From Monodelphis domestica (taxonomy: Eukaryota > Chordata > Mammalia > Didelphimorphia > Didelphidae), in contig NC_077227.1 in the NCBI RefSeq assembly GCF_027887165.1, positions 62,810,607-62,874,606 of the forward strand: DNA of 64,000 nt, given 5' to 3'. Shown in pieces: positions 11,522 through 22,379 of the stretch. A model generated the notes under the pieces. It had not been told where the DNA came from, ran no database searches, and saw only the letters and a program-made list of their open reading frames with translations. Each line of letters opens with the position of its first letter. Position 1 is the stretch's first letter. Both the position numbers and the translations under genes were made by a program.

Positions 11522-11784
11522 TGAGCAGCAGCCAGATGGCATAGTGGATGAAGCATTGGACTTGGGGTCAAGAAGACCTGAGTTCAAATTTGGACTTAGA
11601 CATTTGTTAGTTTTGTGACCCTTGGCAAATCACTGAGCCTCTGTGTTTCAGTTTCCTCAACTGTAAAATGTGAATAATTATAACACTTACCTCCCATATT
11701 CTTATGAGGATCAAATGAAGTAATATTTATAAAGCACATAGCATAGTGCCTGACATAGAGTAGGCATTTAATCAATTCTTCTTT
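11522..11784 (+). mobile_element. CORE-SINE with MIR-type tail
   Basis: tRNA-like head (agatggcatagtggatgaag), CORE, then the L2-like MIR tail 'catagtgcctgacatagag' and 'taggcatttaatcaattc'. Confidence 0.8.
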
Positions 11785-11826
11785 CCTTTGATGAATGATG
11801 AAATAATAATAATAATAGCTATTTTG

Positions 11827-11992
11827 GGGAAGATAAGTAGCACAATGGATAGCATGCCAGACCTGGAGTTGGGACCTCATATACTTCCTAGCTATGTGAC
11901 CATGGGCAAGTCACTTAGCCCCATTTGCCTAACCTTTGCCCTTCTGTCTTAGAGTTGTTACTAAGACAGAAAGTAAAGGGTTGAAAAATAAT
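11827..11992 (+). mobile_element. Poly(A)-type CORE-SINE
   Basis: Head, CORE (gaccatgggcaagtcactta) and a tail block ending in an A-rich run. Confidence 0.8.
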
Positions 11993-11997
11993 AATCA

Positions 11998-12132
11998 TAA
12001 CCAACACATAATGCTTTAAGGTTTGCAAAGTGCTTTTGCATATTATCTCATTTGATCCTCACAACAGTGCTGTTAGTATTCTGATTTTATAGAAGAGGAA
12101 ACTGAGGATGAGAGGTGAAATGACTTTCTCCT
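11998..12132 (-). mobile_element. MIR-type SINE fragment
   Basis: 'tttgcaaagtgcttttgcat', 'cctcacaacagtgctgttag' and 'gaagaggaaactgaggatga'. Confidence 0.75.
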
Positions 12133-12211
12133 ATATTTGAGTGCATATAGATTTGTGTCTGTGTGTTTGTATAAAGGTAGAGGTGGAGGGGGGTCATTGT
12201 TCAGTATTTGT

Positions 12212-12330
12212 TTGTCCTTCAGTTGTTCCGTTATATATAACTCTTTGTGATCCCATGGACCATACTGTTCACAGGATTTTATTGGCTAAAATACTGGAGT
12301 GGTTTGTTATTTCCTTCTCCAGTGGTTTTG
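12212..12330 (-). mobile_element. RTE/BovB-type tail fragment
   Basis: 'tctttgtgatcccatggacc', 'ttttattggctaaaatactg' and 'ttccttctccagtgg' match the RTE/BovB 3' tail. There is no CORE, so this may be LINE-derived rather than a SINE. Confidence 0.7.
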
Positions 12331-12454
12331 TATACTCTTGCCTAAAGAGAAAGGGATGCACCATTTAAACTCTTCAAGTCCCATACTTGGGATGGAGATC
12401 TACAGTATTACTTACTGTACTCACATATCATTTTTTCCTCAGGACTTCTTTCTC

Positions 12455-12612
12455 TATCTTGTTCATACATAGCTATTTGCACATTGTCTCTCCAATGAGA
12501 CTATGTGCTCCTTGAGAGCAGGGACTATCTTTTGTCTTTCTTTAGAGCCTCAGCAGGTAGCATAGCATCTGGCACATAGTAGGCACCTAATAAATGAGTA
12601 ATTAATTGGCTG
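12455..12612 (+). mobile_element. L2-type LINE 3' end
   Basis: 'ctccttgagagcagggacta', 'catctggcacatagtaggca' and 'cctaataaatgagta'. Confidence 0.75.
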
Positions 12613-13780
12613 GTCCCAATTGTTATTGTTTTCAAGTTGGGGCATATCCTTTACTCAAGGAGCTCCATTCTGACTTCTATACCTCACACAAAGTCTTCTG
12701 GTCTTGCTGATAATTGGGCCAGATCATCTCTTGGCTTGAGGTTGTGGTTACATTTCCTCTCCATCTGTATTGGTCAGTGAGGAGCCCTCTTAGAGCTCCG
12801 ACAGGACATAATCCTTGACCACTGGTTGCTCTGCCAGCCATTCCCAAAAGAAGTGACATTGCATATTAGTGTGAAGGTCTGCCTTGTGGGTTACATCATC
12901 CTCCACCCTTCCCCCAAAGAGAATTGGCTACTTACCCATTCCATTTCTCCTCTAATGCCAGACACTTATTTCTCAAACCCCATCCTCATTCCACTGGCAG
13001 AGGAAGGCCAAGAACAGAGCATTTCAACCTTCATACTGTAAATCTATCAGTGTATGGCAGGTGTTTCTTTGCTGCCGCCAAGAAGATGGCTAAAATATGA
13101 CGACAAGCTATGTCCAAGCGTCCGATTTTCCCCTGCCCTTTCCATGCCCCAAATCTGTCAAGTAGATATTCCAGTTGCAGAAGAGACCAGCTGCCTCTCC
13201 AGAGCAGTGACCTCCCTCTAGGGCAGGCAGATGGATAACATGGAAACATGTTCAGGGGCACATCATTTTATGTTTTTAAATGTGGTTTGTTATTTTGTCA
13301 GGAGACCTCTAGAGAAAGGCACCATGCGGGTGCAGTGTGACTTCAAGGCAGGAGGGGTTGGGGAAGAGGGTGCCTCCTAATTCAACTGGGAAAAAGATAT
13401 GTATTCTCATTAATATTGATTTTTAAGGATACAGAGAAGCAGTAGGCTATTGCGTGGCAAGGAAGGAAATTGTCATTTTGAAAGCATCAATGCAATCAAG
13501 AGGGAGCAATCTGAGAAACTTTACAGTGCAGCTCACGTTAATCTATGAGAACATTTCCGGGCACTATGGTATAGAATGAGAGATGACCTCAAGTGCTCCC
13601 CTGAAGGATATCAGGCACAAACTCCATTCCACGAGGCTGCCAACGACACTCCTTATATAACAATACTGGCACTAAGACAACGGACCATGAAGCTCAGAAT
13701 TCAGTCTGTGCCAGGGGCTCCAAGAGATAGCTGAGTAATCACTTAGAACGTTACCCCAGAGATTAGGACTGAGCCGATAA
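12613..13780. other. Unassigned single-copy-looking sequence
   Basis: No repeat or exon recognised. The section around 13430-13600 is balanced in composition and could be conserved non-coding DNA. Confidence 0.3.
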
Positions 13781-13784
13781 GAAA

Positions 13785-14085
13785 GCGTGTTGGTATGCTG
13801 GAAAGAGCAACGATTCTAAAATGATAAGATTTGGGTTCAAAACTCATTTCCTGTACTTATTTGGACGAGCCACTGAATGAACCTGGGGAATGGGACTCAG
13901 GTTCTTTCTAGGTCTAGACTTAAATAGGGTTGTATTTAGAGTCAGATGGCTTTATTACCAAGGAAATTTGGGCAAGTAACAACCTCCTTATGGCTGAGAT
14001 TCTTTGTAAAATGAGACGGTTGGACTTGACTGTCTCTAAAATCCCTCCCCGTCCTGGATTGATGATTTTATAATATTGTAATCCT
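13785..14085 (+). mobile_element. Two adjacent CORE-SINEs with CR1-type tails, decayed
   Basis: Two successive plus-strand copies: one with 'gatttgggttcaaaactcat', the next with 'gtaaaatgagacggttggac' and 'aaaatccctccccgtcctg'. Confidence 0.6.
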
Positions 14086-14126
14086 AAGGAGGGCTTAATT
14101 TAGAATTAGAAGACCTGCTTCAAATC

Positions 14127-14365
14127 TAGAGGTAGTTAAGGGGTCCAGTGGATAAAGTGCTGGGTCTGAAGCACCTGAGGAAGACCTCAGTTCAAATTCT
14201 GTCTCAGACACTTACTAGCTGTGGGACCCTGCACGACATTTAAACCTATATGCCTCAGTTGCCTTATCTGTGAAATGAGACTAACAGCATCTACATTTGA
14301 GGATTCTTGAGGACAAAATGAGATAATAGTTGTAAAGCATTATATAAAACTGTTGTTATTACTTT
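14127..14365 (+). mobile_element. CORE-SINE with MIR-type tail
   Basis: Head 'ggggtccagtggataaagtg', CORE, then 'aggacaaaatgagataatag' and 'gtaaagcattatataaaact'. Confidence 0.8.
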
Positions 14366-14449
14366 TGGGGGGCATGAAGTCATCCTACCTCCATTGGAAC
14401 TGAACTTCTTCAGCTTTTGATCCCCATCCCCTTATCAAACCACTCTAGA

Positions 14450-14672
14450 TCTATTATTTATAAATTTATCTAAACTTACTGAGCCTATTCATGCTTTACA
14501 CCAGATGCCCTTTGTCTCCTTTCTACCTGTCTAAATTCTGTTCATTAGGACCAGCTCAAACTGTACCTCTCTGACCTCCTTCCACCCCCAAGCTGAAAGT
14601 AATATCTCCGTCCTGGGCTGCCGCAATTCTTTGTGTTCATAAAACTCATCTGGCACTGAAACAATATTTATA
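14450..14672 (+). mobile_element. Possible L2-type LINE portion
   Basis: 'accagctcaaactgtacctc' and 'ctgacctccttccaccccca' resemble the section upstream of the L2-type 3' end. Weak. Confidence 0.3.
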
Positions 14673-15127
14673 AGAAGCATGATTTCATCGGGTGGGTGTG
14701 CCTTCGTCTGCCCTCCGTCTAAGCTGAGTGCTCATGCCTCACTGGGCTCTGGAGGTGACCTTGGGCTATGACAGCACAGTTCATGCTGGAAGGCCAGTCT
14801 GGGTGATAGATGGTCTGCTGCCCAAGGACCAGCCTAACTAAATTAGGAGAAACTCATCACTACATTGGCCTCAGGCTGATGAATTTTTTAGGCTCCTTTG
14901 GAAGACCACCCACATAACCTCAGGTAGGTTGTGATGGTGAAGAGGGAATGTCCACTTTGCTGAAATCCACCAACATAGAAAAAAAGGATCCCCCCAACAT
15001 ACCTCAGCAGAAAATAATGAAAAAAATGTTTTTACTGATATGCTTTCTTCTGTTTTTTTTTTCTTCTATCTGCTCCCAGAGAAACATTCATTATAGTAAA
15101 AGTTTTTTAAAAAAGAGAGAGGGGAAA

Positions 15128-15455
15128 CAATAAGCATTTAAATAGTACCTACTATGTGTCAGGCACTGTACTAAGTGCTTTTTACAAATAGGATTGTACT
15201 TATTCCTCACAACTAGTTGTGAGGAATTTTACAGTTTTATGTATTATGTATATGTATATGTATATGTAACTATTTTATGTATTATGTATATGTATCTGTA
15301 TATGTAACTATTTTACAGTTAATCACCATTTTACAGTTAAGGAAACTGAGGCTATGTGACTCACTCAAAGTGACACAACTAGTAAGTCTTTATTTTAACT
15401 CAGGTCTTCCTAACTCCAGCCCCAACACCCTATCCACTGTCTCACCAGCTGTAGG
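15128..15455 (-). mobile_element. MIR-type SINE split by a tandem expansion
   Basis: The left end 'agtacctactatgtgtcagg' and the right end 'aaggaaactgaggctatgtg' belong to one MIR copy. The middle is swollen by the tandem repeat annotated separately. Confidence 0.75.
15232..15318. repeat. TATGTA-rich tandem duplication inside MIR
   Basis: A block running from 'ttttatgtattatgtatatg' to 'gtaactatttta' is present about one and a half to two times. It sits where the MIR would read 'attttacag'. Confidence 0.75.
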
Positions 15456-15480
15456 AAGGAAGTTTAAAATGACTAACATG

Positions 15481-15692
15481 TTTTTAAAAAAAATTAACCC
15501 TTACCTTCTATCTTGGAATCAATACTATATATTGGTTCCAAGGCAGAAGAGTGGCAAAGGCTAGACAATGGGGGTTAAATGACTTGCCCAGGATCACACA
15601 GCTAGGAAGTGTCTGAGGTCAGGTTTGAACCCGGGACCTCCCCTCCCATCACTCAGCCTGGCTCTCAATCCACTGAACCACCCAGCTGCCCC
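15481..15692 (-). mobile_element. Poly(A)-type CORE-SINE with perfect TSD
   Basis: Full-length copy from the poly(T) side to the head 'cccagctgcccc'. The 12-bp repeat atgactaacatg flanks it at 15469-15480 and 15693-15704. Confidence 0.95.
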
Positions 15693-15924
15693 ATGACTAA
15701 CATGTTTTTTAAAAGCCTCTTGTACTCAGGGTTCCATACCCCTTAGTTTTTATGAATTGCTGAGTTCTTGTCCACAATTTAATAGTTGTTGGCCAACCTT
15801 CTGATGATGACCCTCTCTAAACTTAGCTACAGAGAGGCCACTAAATCCTGTACTCAATCTTTCCAACATGGTAGGATCTGTCAGAGATTATATAACATAG
15901 GCATAGTCTTTAATCATATACATG

Positions 15925-16028
15925 TCATTTCTCCAGATAGAATGGAAGCTCCTTGAAGCCAGGGCTTCTTCACTCTATCTTCTAGTACAATAATTAGTGT
16001 AATGTAGGTGCTTGATAAATGCCTGTTT
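15925..16028 (+). mobile_element. L2-type LINE 3' fragment
   Basis: 'agaatggaagctccttgaag' then 'gtaggtgcttgataaatgc'. Confidence 0.65.
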
Positions 16029-16029
16029 T

Positions 16030-16172
16030 TTTAATTAAAATTTATTTTTTTCTATTACCGGCAATCTATTTTCTGACCTTCTCTGCCATTGGAAAAAAAG
16101 AAAAAAAAGCCCAACCCTTGTAATAAATATACATAGGCAAGAAAAACAATTGTTTTTTTTAAGTATGCATGA
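16030..16172 (-). mobile_element. Possible L1 3'-end fragment
   Basis: 'ccttgtaataaatatacata' and 'ggcaagaaaaacaattg' resemble the complement of marsupial L1 3' ends; bounded by A/T runs. Confidence 0.4.
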
Positions 16173-16175
16173 TGC

Positions 16176-16378
16176 TTTTTTAAAAAACCCTTTTCTTCCA
16201 TCTTAGAATCAATACTGTGTATTGGTTCTAAGGCAGAAGAATGGTAAGGGCTAGGCAATGGGGGTCAAGTGACTTGCCCAGGGTCACACAGCTGGGAAGT
16301 GTCTGAGACCAGATTTGAATCCAGAACCTCCCATTTCTGGGCCTGGCTCTCAATCCACTGAGCCACCCAGCTGCCCCT
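16176..16378 (-). mobile_element. Poly(A)-type CORE-SINE
   Basis: Full-length minus-strand copy ending at 'cccagctgcccc'. Confidence 0.95.
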
Positions 16379-16384
16379 TGACAC

Positions 16385-16579
16385 TTTTTAAAAAACCCTT
16401 ATCTTCAGCCTTATAATCAATGCTGTGTATTGGCGCCAAGGTAGAAGAATAAGGGTAAGAGCTAGGCAATTAGGGTTAAATGACTTGCCCAAGGTCACAC
16501 AGCTAGGAAGGCCAGATTTGAACCCTGCCTTCCTGTCTCTAGATGTGGTTCTCAAACTACTGAGTCACCTTGCTGCCCC
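16385..16579 (-). mobile_element. Poly(A)-type CORE-SINE, second tandem copy
   Basis: Another minus-strand copy immediately beside the previous one, more diverged, with a short deletion after 'cacacagctaggaagg'. Confidence 0.9.
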
Positions 16580-16611
16580 ACATGATGGCCTTTTAAAAAT
16601 AATTTTTTTTG

Positions 16612-16820
16612 GGGGGTGGCGGCAATTGAGTGACTCAGTGGATTGAGAGCCAGGCTTAGAGATGGGAAGTCCTGGGTTCAAATTTGGCTTCAGACACTTC
16701 CTAGCTTTTTAACCCTGGGCAAGTCACTTGACCCCCATTGCCTAGCCTTAATACTTTTCTCTCTTAGAACCAATAATCAGTATTGATTTTAAGACAGAAG
16801 GTAAGGGTTAAAAAAAATTT
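16612..16820 (+). mobile_element. Poly(A)-type CORE-SINE
   Basis: Plus-strand full-length copy with head, CORE, tail block and poly(A). It is opposite in orientation to the two preceding copies, so RNA across the region could fold into a long hairpin. Confidence 0.9.
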
Positions 16821-16824
16821 GTTT

Positions 16825-17515
16825 TTGATAAAAGAACATAAGGGAAAGAGGATAAAAGGAAAGAAGAAGGAAGGAAAATGAAACACTTTCAAGTTTAATT
16901 TGCACTTAATATTTCCATCACTTTCTTTAAGCAAGACAACCAACAAAACGATAGCTCAATTTCTGACTCAGAGCATTTGTTGATTTCTGACTTATAAACA
17001 CTTATACTAAATGTTTAATAATTAGCTTGAGTGCCAGTATGAGCTACCTTGAAAACGCTCCTGAAAACATAGTTGGCTATTTTCTTGATCAGCACTCTGC
17101 AGACTATGCAGCCCTATTCTAAACCCTAACCATTGTGACCCAGTGAATGATGTCCCCACTCCAGACCAGTATAACACTTTGCAACTCCTCTAAGACGTAG
17201 GGAGTGTCATCACTATCCACTCTACCTCCCAGCAAATGTGATTGCTCATGAAGGAATTTGACGTCCATATCATAAAAATTCAGTATAAAATATTACTGCC
17301 CCTTATGACAAGTATCTATAAAGCACGTGTGGCCAGGAAGGATACATCCAACTTACTACCATCTCTTGGGGACGTGGTTTGAAAGTCTTTGATGGACTTG
17401 TCTCCCTTCTATTTGTATCAGAACTGAAGAACTTCCCTCAAGGAGTGACTAAGAGCTCCAGTATTTGGCTTTTCATTGGACAAATCTATGTTTCCCCTCA
17501 CTTTCTTTAGAATTT
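16825..17515. other. Unassigned sequence
   Basis: No gene or repeat recognised. Confidence 0.35.
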
Positions 17516-17518
17516 AGA

Positions 17519-17650
17519 AAAGGTAACCAAGTGGCATAATGGTAAGATCATTGGACCTGGAGTCAGAAAGCCCAGAGTTCTAGTTGTGCCTTACACATTT
17601 ATTAGCTATATGACCTTGGGACAAATCACTGGTCATCCATCATATAACCT
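17519..17650 (+). mobile_element. MIR-like CORE-SINE
   Basis: 'agtggcataatggtaagatc' head and 'agctatatgaccttgggaca' CORE. Confidence 0.7.
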
Positions 17651-17816
17651 TTTGGTTTTCCTATTTCTAGACTCAAGTTTCATTCACACACTTAAGAGTA
17701 CCTTGAAATGGAGCAGGTCCAAAACCTCTTTCTTTGCTTTGAGTCTTGTGGAACTTTCTAGTGTGTTGGATGGGAAAGAGAGATTCTAGATGGTAGTTGC
17801 ATTGCCAGAAGTACAT

Positions 17817-17997
17817 TAAAAAAAACCCTCTTACATTTTGTGTTAGAATCAATACTAGGTATTGGTTCCAAGGCAGAAGAGCAGTAAGGGCTGTGCATTT
17901 GAGGTTAAGTGACTTGTCCAGGGTCACACAGCTAGGAAGTATCTGAGGCCAGATTTGAATCCAGGACTTACCATCTTTCTATCCACTAAGTCACCCA
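17817..17997 (-). mobile_element. Poly(A)-type CORE-SINE with 13-bp TSD
   Basis: Flanked by gccagaagtacat at 17804-17816 and 17998-18010. The body has a small deletion near the head. Confidence 0.95.
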
Positions 17998-18112
17998 GCC
18001 AGAAGTACATATTTCCAGGAAACACTATTTGGAAGAGCCAATGGTCAACCAGAGAGCTCCCCTGAACAGTAAGCAAGTATCTAGGACAGGCCCATCTCTA
18101 CAGTAAATTTGA

Positions 18113-18300
18113 ATAATAGAATCATGGAATTTTAATGCTGGAGCAGCAAGGAGAGATAATCCTGTGCAATCACCTCATTTCACAGGCATGAAGACTCGGT
18201 CCCACAAAGGTGCCTAGGCTTAGGGTTGCACAATTAGGCAGTGAGCCAATGTGGACTGACATTTCAGGTCCCTGACATCCAGGACCATGTTCTTTCCTGT
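18113..18300 (-). mobile_element. CORE-SINE with CR1-type tail, decayed
   Basis: 'agaatcatggaattttaatg' then 'cctcatttcacaggcatgaa' and a decayed CORE. Confidence 0.5.
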
Positions 18301-19085
18301 ATCTCAGGCTAATTGAGGCTTGGATTGAGGACAGCCATGGATTTGCAGCTTCCCTCACACCCCCAGCCCCCCAGGGAGCCCAAAAGTTTGAAGATTCCTG
18401 CCTGAGATGAGTAATGTAATTGGTTAAACCTGTCCATGGTCCTCTCAGAGATTTTCTGTGGGAGTTGAATGCCCTCATATACACTATCCTGCTGAGAACA
18501 ATAACCCGGCCAGGGCTCTTTGTTGCCTGGAAAGCCTCTGGGCAGTCTTCTATAATAGACACGTGTCTTTTTGGCTTCATGCGACCCCAGTCACTCAGGG
18601 AGAAAGGTTGCTGGGTTTTTTCTCTTTTTATTTATTTTATTTTATAAACCAAACCCAGTTCTGTCAAGCCCAAGTTCAGTTCTTCACCATGACTCAAACT
18701 GTAGACCTTTGCCTCTTTCTTGTTGTGCTTCATCTATTTTCATTCTGATGTTTGCCTGAGGGACAGAAGAAACAGCCTGTAAATTTTATCCCTGGGGCTT
18801 ACAATGGTGGGAGATTTTTATTCTCCCATTCCTGGAGAATAGATAGTTAATGCAAACCATCCATCAAACTCTCCTCTTATGAAGATTTTTTAATTAACCA
18901 CTTGTAATGTGGATGAATGATGAATATTGGGCTTCTCTGTTCTCAGCTCCACTGCTCAGCAGGGCAGGGATTTTCCCCTGCAGCATCTAATTAACAACAA
19001 ATGCAATGCTCCTATTTCAATTATTTTGAGCTGTTGGTTCCAGTCAGCTCTGGTTCTGGGCAAGAACAGGAGACCTCATCCTAGA
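18301..19085. other. Unassigned sequence, part possibly conserved
   Basis: No repeat or exon recognised. The section 18841-19040 holds homeodomain-type TAAT cores (tttaattaac, ctaattaac) in repeat-free AT-rich DNA. Confidence 0.3.
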
Positions 19086-19096
19086 TAGGTATAGGG

Positions 19097-19370
19097 CAGT
19101 GATGGTCAACCTTTTAGAGACCACGTGCCATGACCCATCCCCCTCCACCTTATCCCACACAGGGGAGGAAGTGCTCCAATTGGACTGCTGGGCAGAGGGC
19201 AGGTGAAGTGAAAAAATGTCCTTGTGGCCAGTAGAGAGGGGGAAGAAAGCAGCTCCCCCGAGCCCCTCTGACTTTCTAGTAATGAACTCTGGCAGGTGAT
19301 GGCTCACATACCCACAGAGAGGGCTCTATGTTCCCCTTTTGGCACATGTGTCATAGGTTCACTATTATAG
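19097..19370. mobile_element. Non-autonomous hAT DNA transposon
   Basis: The 274-bp element starts cagtgatggtcaacct and ends aggttcactattatag. The ends are imperfect terminal inverted repeats, matching at 11 of 16 positions. An exact 8-bp target duplication, gtataggg, lies at 19089-19096 and 19371-19378, the size expected for hAT transposases. It encodes no transposase. Confidence 0.9.
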
Positions 19371-19555
19371 GTATAGGGATAGAGATTGGACCTGTAATCT
19401 TATGGGTATATGGAGGGAACTCCTGGGGGAGGAAGCTCCCCTTACCAATATGGGTGGGCATCTTCTCTATGATTTGTAGTTTCACAGAGTCACCTAAAAT
19501 TCCTTAGATAACTGGAACCCTCAAGAAGTGCGTGGTTCTGTACAGCCTCTCTTTT

Positions 19556-20165
19556 CAGAAGCTACATAACATAATTGACTGCTAGATTTGGAGCCTGGAA
19601 GACTTAGGTTCAAATCCTGTCTCTCATATTGATTACCCGTGTGATTCTGGCCAGATCACTTAAATTCTGTGGGTCTCAAGTTCCTCATCTATAAAATGAG
19701 AGGAACATTGTACACAGAGACTAATACACTGTGGTATAATCGAACGTAATGGACGTCACCATTAATGGCGGTGTAATGTCCCTGAACAATTTGCAGGGAT
19801 CCAGGAGAAAAAAACACTATTCATAAGCAAAGGATAAACTGTGGGAGTGGAAACACCGAGGAAAAGCAACTGCCTGAATACAGAGGTTGAGGGGACATGA
19901 CAGAGGAGAGACTCTAAATGAACACTCTAATGCAAATATTATCAACAAAGCAATGGGTTCAAATCAAGAAAACATGTAATGCCCAGTGGATTTACGCGTT
20001 GGCTATGGGGGGGTGGGGGGGAGGAAAAGAAAATGATCTATGTCTTTAACAAATAATGCTTGGAAATGATCAAATAAAATATATTAAAAGAAAAAAAATA
20101 TATATAAAATGAGAGGATTGGATTAGATGGTCTCTGAGACCTCTTTCAGCTCTAGTACCTGTTAT
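19556..20165 (+). mobile_element. CORE-SINE with CR1 tail, split by L1
   Basis: The first part (19556-19704) ends in 'ctataaaatgagagga'. It resumes at 20104 with 'ataaaatgagaggattgg' and finishes with the 'gacctctttcagctctag' tail. Confidence 0.85.
19705..20103 (+). mobile_element. 5'-truncated L1-like 3' end with TSD
   Basis: A 399-bp insert starting 'acattgtacacagagactaa', with a G-rich section near 20010 and an A-rich 3' end. It is flanked by the 14-bp repeat ataaaatgagagga (19691-19704 and 20104-20117), so it arrived by target-primed reverse transcription. Assignment to L1 is from its resemblance to marsupial L1 3' UTRs. Confidence 0.8.
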
Positions 20166-20310
20166 CTCATTGCTTACTTCCTGTATGATTTTTGGGCAAG
20201 TCCATTGACCAACCTGGCCTTAGTTTCCTCATTTGTAAAATGAAGGGGTTGTATTTGATGACCGTTTTTGTCTCTTAGAGCTTTGGATCTATGTTCCTAT
20301 GGTCTTGCCT
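20166..20310 (+). mobile_element. MIR-like CORE-SINE
   Basis: 'ttgggcaagtccattgacca' CORE and 'gtaaaatgaaggggttgtat' tail. Confidence 0.7.
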
Positions 20311-20494
20311 TCTTAAGCAAAGATAACGGGAATAAAACATTTTCAAGATGATTTAAATTCATCATCACACACATCTATTATTGCAATAGGCTCTAATACA
20401 GAGATGCTCTCTCAGGGAATTTAAAGCTATTTGGCCCTGCACTACATTAAATATAATATATGTAAAATGCTTTGCAAATGTTAAGCTGCTATGT

Positions 20495-20735
20495 AAGGGG
20501 CAGCTAAGTGGCTCTGTGGATAGAGCACTGGGCTTGGAATCAGGAAAACTCATCTTCATGAGTTCAAATCTGGTCTCAGATAACTTCTGGGTAAGTCACT
20601 TTACCTTGTTTGCCTCAGTTCCTCATCTATAAAATGAGCTGGAGAAGGAAATGGCAACCCACTCCAGTATACATGCCAAGAAAACCCCCAAATTGGGTCA
20701 CAAAGAGCTGGAAATGACTTAGTAATGAAAAGTTC
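20495..20735 (+). mobile_element. Mar-1-type CORE-SINE (RTE tail)
   Basis: Full length: head 'ggggcagctaagtggctctg', CORE, then 'gctggagaaggaaatggcaa' and 'gccaagaaaacccccaaatt'. Confidence 0.95.
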
Positions 20736-20745
20736 TATTATTGTT

Positions 20746-20768
20746 ATCATCATCATCATCATCATCAT
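20746..20768 (+). repeat. (ATC)n microsatellite
   Basis: Short ATC run just after the Mar-1-type SINE, probably grown from its tail. Confidence 0.85.
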
Positions 20769-20769
20769 T

Positions 20770-21405
20770 TCCACTACATGCTCCTAAATGGCTGTTTTCA
20801 AAAGTTCTCGTGTCTGCTTTTAGCAGTTTTTCTCTCTCCTTTTCTACCACATTTTCACATGATATTAACAGTGCACCTGCCTATCGCAAACCCTTCACTT
20901 CTGTCTGATTTGTTGTCACCTCTACTCTGTTTTTGGCTTGGGACTCATATAATGCCTTACTAAAATCATGGACATAATAAAGACAAGCATCCCCTGAGAA
21001 GGACTAGAAGAATGACATAAGTGTATATGCTTTAGCTTGTGAGATATTGGTGAGATATATTTAGCTATCCAGGAGCTATTCATTTATTTATTTGCTTGTT
21101 TATTTTCTTCCTCCTTGGCTTTGTCTAGATAGGAACGGTTCCTCCCTTTCCCCTTAGCTGACTTACAGGTATCTGACGAGTTAATCTTTCCATTTGGTCT
21201 TCTTGTTCCAGCCCATCTTCCTGAGTATATCCTTCTTCGAACATCAACATGTACCACAGGATGGCTAAAATGAATTCTTACTAAGAGTGGTTAGCATTGC
21301 CCCAAAGTCATGGTAACTGGTTTCTTCTGAGTTTCCTTGATAAAGGGGCCTGAGAATAATAACAAGAAGTCAAAGAACTAAACTGGCCATTGTTAATAAG
21401 CTCAT
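20770..21405. other. Unassigned sequence
   Basis: No repeat or exon recognised. Confidence 0.35.
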
Positions 21406-21408
21406 ACT

Positions 21409-21720
21409 TGTTGTTTTGTTGTTTTCCAATCATATCCAATTCTTCATGATCTCATTTGGAGTTTTCTTGGCAGATATTGGAGTGGTTTGCCATTTTCTTC
21501 TCCAGATCATTTTTACAGATGAGAAAAATGAGGCAAATAAAGTTACCTTCTGCTTTATTATCAATTCTAAGACAGAAGAGCACCAAGTGCCAGGCAACAG
21601 AGGTTCAGTGACTTGGTTAGGGTCATACAGCTAGTAAGTGTCAGAGGAAGGGTTTGAACTGAGGTCTTCCTAACTCTAGGCTCAGTGTTTTATCCACTTA
21701 CTGTGACACTTAGCTGCTCA
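21409..21720 (-). mobile_element. Chimeric Mar-1/poly(A)-type SINE
   Basis: It begins as the complement of the RTE tail (gttttcttggcagatattgg). It then contains a block typical of the poly(A)-type tail (caattctaagacagaagagc) before the CORE and head. Either recombination or a nested insertion explains this. Confidence 0.75.
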
Positions 21721-22093
21721 AATCCATGCTTAGTATGTGAAAAACATTAGCTGAGACTTGGAGGAACCAACTTGGAGATGAGTGACATCTCTTCATGGGG
21801 GGAGAACTAGAGACTGGGGCCCATGATTTTATAGGTATAATGAATTCCTAGATGAGCAAATTTCCTCTATCAGTACAGGTAAACCTAGGAGAGTTTAGGT
21901 CACTTTCCCATGGTCACACTGCTAGTTCATGTCAGAGACCAGATTTAAGCTTAGGATTAATTGGCTTTTAGTTCAGCTAAAATCCATACATTTGCAAGAA
22001 AATTAAATACATGTAAATACTTTTATACTTGTACTAAGGTAGTTCACTATGGTGGTGGTGTGGTGGTGCATTTCTCCTCTTGAAAATGGTGGT

Positions 22094-22286
22094 GACTGGA
22101 GCATCTAGGAAGCACAGTGGATGGAGCACCAGATTCAGAGTCAAGAGAATTTGGGTTCAAATCTGGCCTTTGACACTTCCTAGTAGTGTGACCCTGGGCA
22201 ATTATTTAAACGTTATTGCCTAGCCCTTGCTGCTCTTTTGTATTAGAATTGATACTAAGACAGAAGGTAAGATTAAAAAAAAGAGA
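22094..22286 (+). mobile_element. Poly(A)-type CORE-SINE
   Basis: Head, CORE, tail and A-run all present. Confidence 0.85.
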
Positions 22287-22379
22287 AAATGTAGGTGACA
22301 CTCTGGGTAATTTTCTGGCTTGACAGAATCCTTTAAAAGTTCTTGGGCAGACTCAGTTACCTAATGCTTGTTGATATAT

